This document shows, piece by piece, positions 60,666 through 64,000 of a stretch of 64,000 nt of DNA. The notes beneath the pieces are model-generated. The model did not search any database. It saw only the letters and a list, made by a program, of their open reading frames with translations, and was not told the DNA's origin. The DNA is taken from the NCBI GenBank assembly GCA_001414345.1, contig LLCB01000105.1, positions 111,708 to 175,707 of the forward strand. The letters run 5' to 3'. Position 1 is the stretch's first letter, and every line of letters starts with the position of its first letter. The position numbers were made by a program, and so were the translations under genes. The stretch is from Hymenoscyphus infarciens. Taxonomy: Eukaryota; Ascomycota; Leotiomycetes; Helotiales; Helotiaceae.

Positions 60666-61316
60666 ATGAAGCTTTTCACTGGACGAGGCACTTTACTTGT
60701 TGCAGCCCTCCTCGGCTTGCAACAACTATCAACAGGTTTTCCCCTAAGCCTGACAGTCCCAAAAACTTTGGAAGACCTCGTTCGTCGGGTTGAGCCAATT
60801 ATAGGTCCTAAGCCTATAAAAGGCCCTGCAGCACCTGCATCACCTGCAGCTCCCCCACGCATCGGTACCGAACCAACAACCCCATCCGATCCACCACCAC
60901 GATTTGGGGGTGAGCCACCCGCCACAGGAGCTGTAACAGGGGCAGCTCCAGCTCCAGCAGCCCCCAAAACAGCAACTCTAGGGACAGAAGACGAGTTGAT
61001 TGCAATGGGCTTAAAACCAGGTTCCGCAGAACGAGCCGCTTTCGACAGATTTTCAACATGGTTCGGTGACAACAAGGCAACCAATACCGAAACACCCTGG
61101 ATATTTTTCACCAAGCTAGGCGATGACGGAAATGCAGTAGGAGGTCCTCGGCTAGTACCTAAATTCCAAGACGACTTCAAAGCGGGCAAGTACCGTCTCC
61201 CCGGCGATGATGCACCTTCCCCCACCGACAAACTCCAGCAGCTAGGCGAGGTCTTCACTCCGGCTGATCTACCCACCTCTAGCATGTGTCCTACCTTCCC
61301 CTATAAGCCTTCTTAG
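60666..61316 (+). CDS. Small secreted Pro/Ala-rich protein
   Basis: A single exon of 216 aa. The N-terminus MKLFTGRGTLLVAALLGLQQ is a clear signal peptide, probably cut near residue 24 (STG/FP). Residues about 50-100 are a Pro/Ala/Gly-rich linker. A compact domain follows (TEDELIAMGLKPGSAERAAF, TPWIFFTKLGDDGNAVGGPR). The only cysteine is close to the C-terminus. The TAG stop (61314-61316) lies inside a strong hairpin at 61306-61353 that marks the start of repeat-like DNA, so the last few residues may come from an insertion rather than the original gene. No known family is recognised; an effector-like secreted protein is possible. Confidence 0.72.
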   Translation: MKLFTGRGTLLVAALLGLQQLSTGFPLSLTVPKTLEDLVRRVEPIIGPKPIKGPAAPASPAAPPRIGTEPTTPSDPPPRFGGEPPATGAVTGAAPAPAAPKTATLGTEDELIAMGLKPGSAERAAFDRFSTWFGDNKATNTETPWIFFTKLGDDGNAVGGPRLVPKFQDDFKAGKYRLPGDDAPSPTDKLQQLGEVFTPADLPTSSMCPTFPYKPS

Positions 61317-61353
61317 GCCGTGTCTTAGATCGCGGACAAGGCCTAAGAAGGCT
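61306..61353. repeat. Hairpin with 19-bp arms over the stop codon
   Basis: AGCCTTCTTAGGCCGTGTC (61306-61324) pairs with GACAAGGCCTAAGAAGGCT (61335-61353) with one mismatch and a 10-nt loop. It overlaps the stop of the secreted-protein gene. It may be a terminator-like structure, or more likely the tip of a mobile element, because RIPed DNA begins soon after. Confidence 0.8.
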
Positions 61354-61980
61354 CGAATCCCTGTCTAGGACTCGCTGCAGAACCAGGGGTAGCTACTTAG
61401 TCACCTAACGTATACGTAGCGTACTCTAAAAGACGCTTATAGCTTATAAAGGCTACGTACTACGCTAAGAAGAAGGCTCTAGAAGTAGTCTAAAAGCTAG
61501 AAGATATATTCTCTACTTTTTAAGTCTAGATACTAATAGTACTATAATTAAGCTAAAATCTTAGCTTTATATAATATATAAATTAAAGACTAATATAAGT
61601 ATTTTAAGTAGTAATATTCTATATTATAGTAGTAGTACTACTAAAATAGAGTATATTTTATCTTAAATAAGACTTTCTTTATAAATAAACCTCTATTTAA
61701 ATATAATAAATATATTTCTAGTAATACTAATAAAGTAAAGTATATTATATCTAAAATAAAGCTTTCTTAATATATAGATCTCTATTTATATATAATAAAC
61801 TATCTCTAATATATATTCTAATATTCTTTATAAGCTTAGTTAAGCTATATTATAAGTAGTAAATAAGATATAATAAGATCTAAACCTTTATAATAGAACT
61901 TATTATAGTTAAATCTCTTTAACTTCTATTATTATACTAGAAAATAACTAACTAAGAATAGAAAGATAGACTAGTATAAT
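61354..61980. repeat. Transition into RIPed DNA
   Basis: Composition falls from normal to TpA-saturated between 61390 and 61500. No gene is seen. A loosely repeated segment (about 61625-61700 and 61735-61810, both containing TAAAGCTTTCTT/TAAGACTTTCTT-type sequence) suggests older duplication. Confidence 0.5.
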
Positions 61981-64000
61981 TAAGTATACTAGTTAAAATA
62001 CTAATCTAAGTTAATATACTATCTAGAATACTAATCTAAGTTAATATACTACCTAGAATACTAATCTAAGTAGATATACTACTTAGAATACGAATCTAAG
62101 TAGATATAGTACTTAGAATACTAATCTAAGTAGTTATACTACTTAGAATACTAATTTAAGTAGATATACTACTTAGAATATAATTTTAAGTAGATATACT
62201 ACTTAGAATACGATTTTAAGTAGATATACTACCTAGAATACTAATCTAAGTTAATATACTATCTAGAATACTAATCTAAGTTAATATACTATCTAGAATA
62301 CTATTCTAAGTAGATATACTATTTAGAATACGATTTTAAGTAGATATACTACTTAGAATATTAATCTAAGTTAATATACTATCTAGAATACTAATCTAAG
62401 TTAATATACTATCTAGAATACTATTCTAAGTAGATATACTACTTAGAATACGATTCTAAGTAGATATACTACCTAGAATATTAATCTAAGTTAATATACT
62501 ACCTAGAATACTATTCTAAGTAGATATACTACTTAGAATACTAATTTAAGTAGATATACTACTTAGAATACTAGTCTAAATAAATATACTACTTAGAATA
62601 CGATTTTAAGTAGATATACTACTTATAATACTAGTCTAAATAAATATACTACTTAGAATACGATTTTAAGTAGATATACTACTTATAATACTAATCTAAG
62701 TAGATATACTACTTAGAATACTAATTTAAGTAGATATACTACTTAGAATATAATTTTAAGTAGATATACTACTTAGAATACAATTTTAAGTAGATATACT
62801 ACCTAGAATACTAATCTAAGTTAATATACTATCTAGAATACTATTCTAAGTAGATATACTACTTAGAATACTAATTTACTACTTAGAATACTAATTTAAG
62901 TAGATATACTACTTAGAATACTAGTCTAAATAAATATACTACTTAGAATACGATTTTAAGTAGATATACTACTTATAATACTAATCTAAGTAGATATACT
63001 ACTTAGAATACGATTTTAAGTAGAAATACTACCTAGAATATTAATCTAAGTTAATATACTACCTAGAATACAATTCTAAGTAGATATACTACTTAGAATA
63101 CTAATTTAAGTAGATATACTACTTAGAATATAATTTTAAGTAGATATACTACTTAGAATACGATTTTAAGTAGATATACTACCTAGAATACTAATCTAAG
63201 TTAATATACTATCTAGAATACTAATCTAAGTTAATATACTACCTAGAATACTATTCTAAGTAGATATACTACTTAGAATACGATTTTAAGTAGAAATACT
63301 ACCTAGAATATTAATCTAAGTTAATATACTATCTAGAATACTATTCTAAGTAGATATACTACTTAGAATACTAATTTACTACTTAGAATACGATTTTAAG
63401 TAGATATACTACTTAGAATACGATTTTAAGTAGAAATACTACCTAGAATATTAATCTAAGTTAATATACTATCTAGAATACTATTCTAAGTCGATATACT
63501 ACTTAGAATACTAATTTACTACTTAGAATACTATTCTAAGTAGATATACTACTTAGAATACTAATTTAACTAGATATACTACTTAGAATACTAATCTAAG
63601 TAGATATACTACTTAGAATACTAATTTAAGTAGATATACTACTTAGAATACGATTTTAAGTAGATATACTACCTAGAATACTAATCTAAGTTAATATACT
63701 ACTTAGAATACGATTTTAAGTAGATATACTACCTAGAATACTAATCTAAGTTAATATACTATCTAGAATACTAATCTAAGTTAATATACTACTTAGAATA
63801 CGATTTTAAGTAGATATACTACTTATAATACTAATCTAAGTAGATATAGTACTTAGAATACTAATCTAAGTTAATATACTACTTAGAATACTAATTTAAG
63901 TAGATATACTACTTAGAATACGATTTTAAGTAGATATACTACCTAGAATACTAATCTAAGTTAATATACTATCTAGAATACTATTCTAAGTAGATATACT
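61981..64000. repeat. 30-bp tandem array of near-palindromic units
   Basis: About 67 units of 30 bp run to the end of the window and probably beyond. The consensus is roughly TATTCTAAGTAG, ATATA, CTACTTAGAATA plus one base: a 12-bp inverted pair around a 5-bp centre. Variants (TTAATCTAAG with TATCTAGAATA, or CGATTTTAAG) alternate in blocks, hinting at higher-order repeats. Three units near 62870, 63375 and 63520 are shortened by 10 bp. CpA and TpG are absent. Confidence 0.92.

Noticed and set aside
61981..64000. CRISPR-like regular repeat array
   Set aside because: The 30-bp units abut directly with no unique spacers, and the host is a eukaryote. It is a satellite-type tandem repeat.

Overview
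The window looks like nuclear DNA of a filamentous ascomycete (Pezizomycotina). Genes have short introns of about 48-133 bp with GTATGT/GTAAGT-type donors and CTAAC/CTAAT branch points. HET-domain genes are present. Long AT-rich blocks have almost no CpA or TpG and are saturated with TpA, which is the footprint of repeat-induced point mutation (RIP). A Leotiomycetes-like origin is a guess from the two-speed AT/GC layout and protein flavour, not a demonstrated assignment.

Gene-bearing islands, left to right: a broken conserved fungal gene at the left edge (410-1435); a membrane-anchored GH16 beta-glucanase (2290-3681, minus); a large HET-domain membrane protein gene (6121-9994) split by a 515-bp TIR element on a TA duplication; a decayed NOD-like/STAND N-terminal remnant (about 11.45-11.8 kb) and a doubtful two-exon small gene (12.15-12.65 kb); a four-exon gene for a 1,745-aa conserved protein with a Sel1-like C-terminus (14691-20120); a second, heavily broken HET gene (27.96-29.66 kb, minus); a five-exon MFS DHA1-type transporter (30004-31862, minus) divergent from TIM22 (32592-33370, plus); a 409-aa disordered protein with KEN and D-box-like motifs (46585-47814, minus); and two secreted-protein genes near the right end (58185-59360 minus, 60666-61316 plus).

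The AT-rich blocks are transposon graveyards, and several can be read individually. One is a RIPed Ty3/Gypsy element with 155-bp LTRs (21478-26485). One is a 1.2-kb retroposed element with an A-tail and a 14-bp target duplication (33543-34733). One is a 193-bp Tourist/Harbinger-like MITE with a TAA duplication (34995-35187). One is a foldback-like inverted repeat made of palindromic subrepeats (about 35.7-41.77 kb), whose right arm was opened by a 4.2-kb Tad-like LINE with an 18-bp duplication (37238-41437). There are also copia-like remnants with a RIPed zinc knuckle (about 55.7 kb), and a clean solo LTR with a TATAT duplication (57424-57778) sitting among RIPed relatives. The window ends in an array of about 67 units of 30 bp, each unit itself a near-palindrome (61981-64000).

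The coding genes are ordinary housekeeping, wall-remodelling, transport, secreted and allorecognition-type genes and do not form one pathway. The most interesting material is the mobile-element architecture: the MITE that splits the HET gene so exactly that removing it restores the frame, the nested LINE-in-foldback structure, and the palindromic-unit array.
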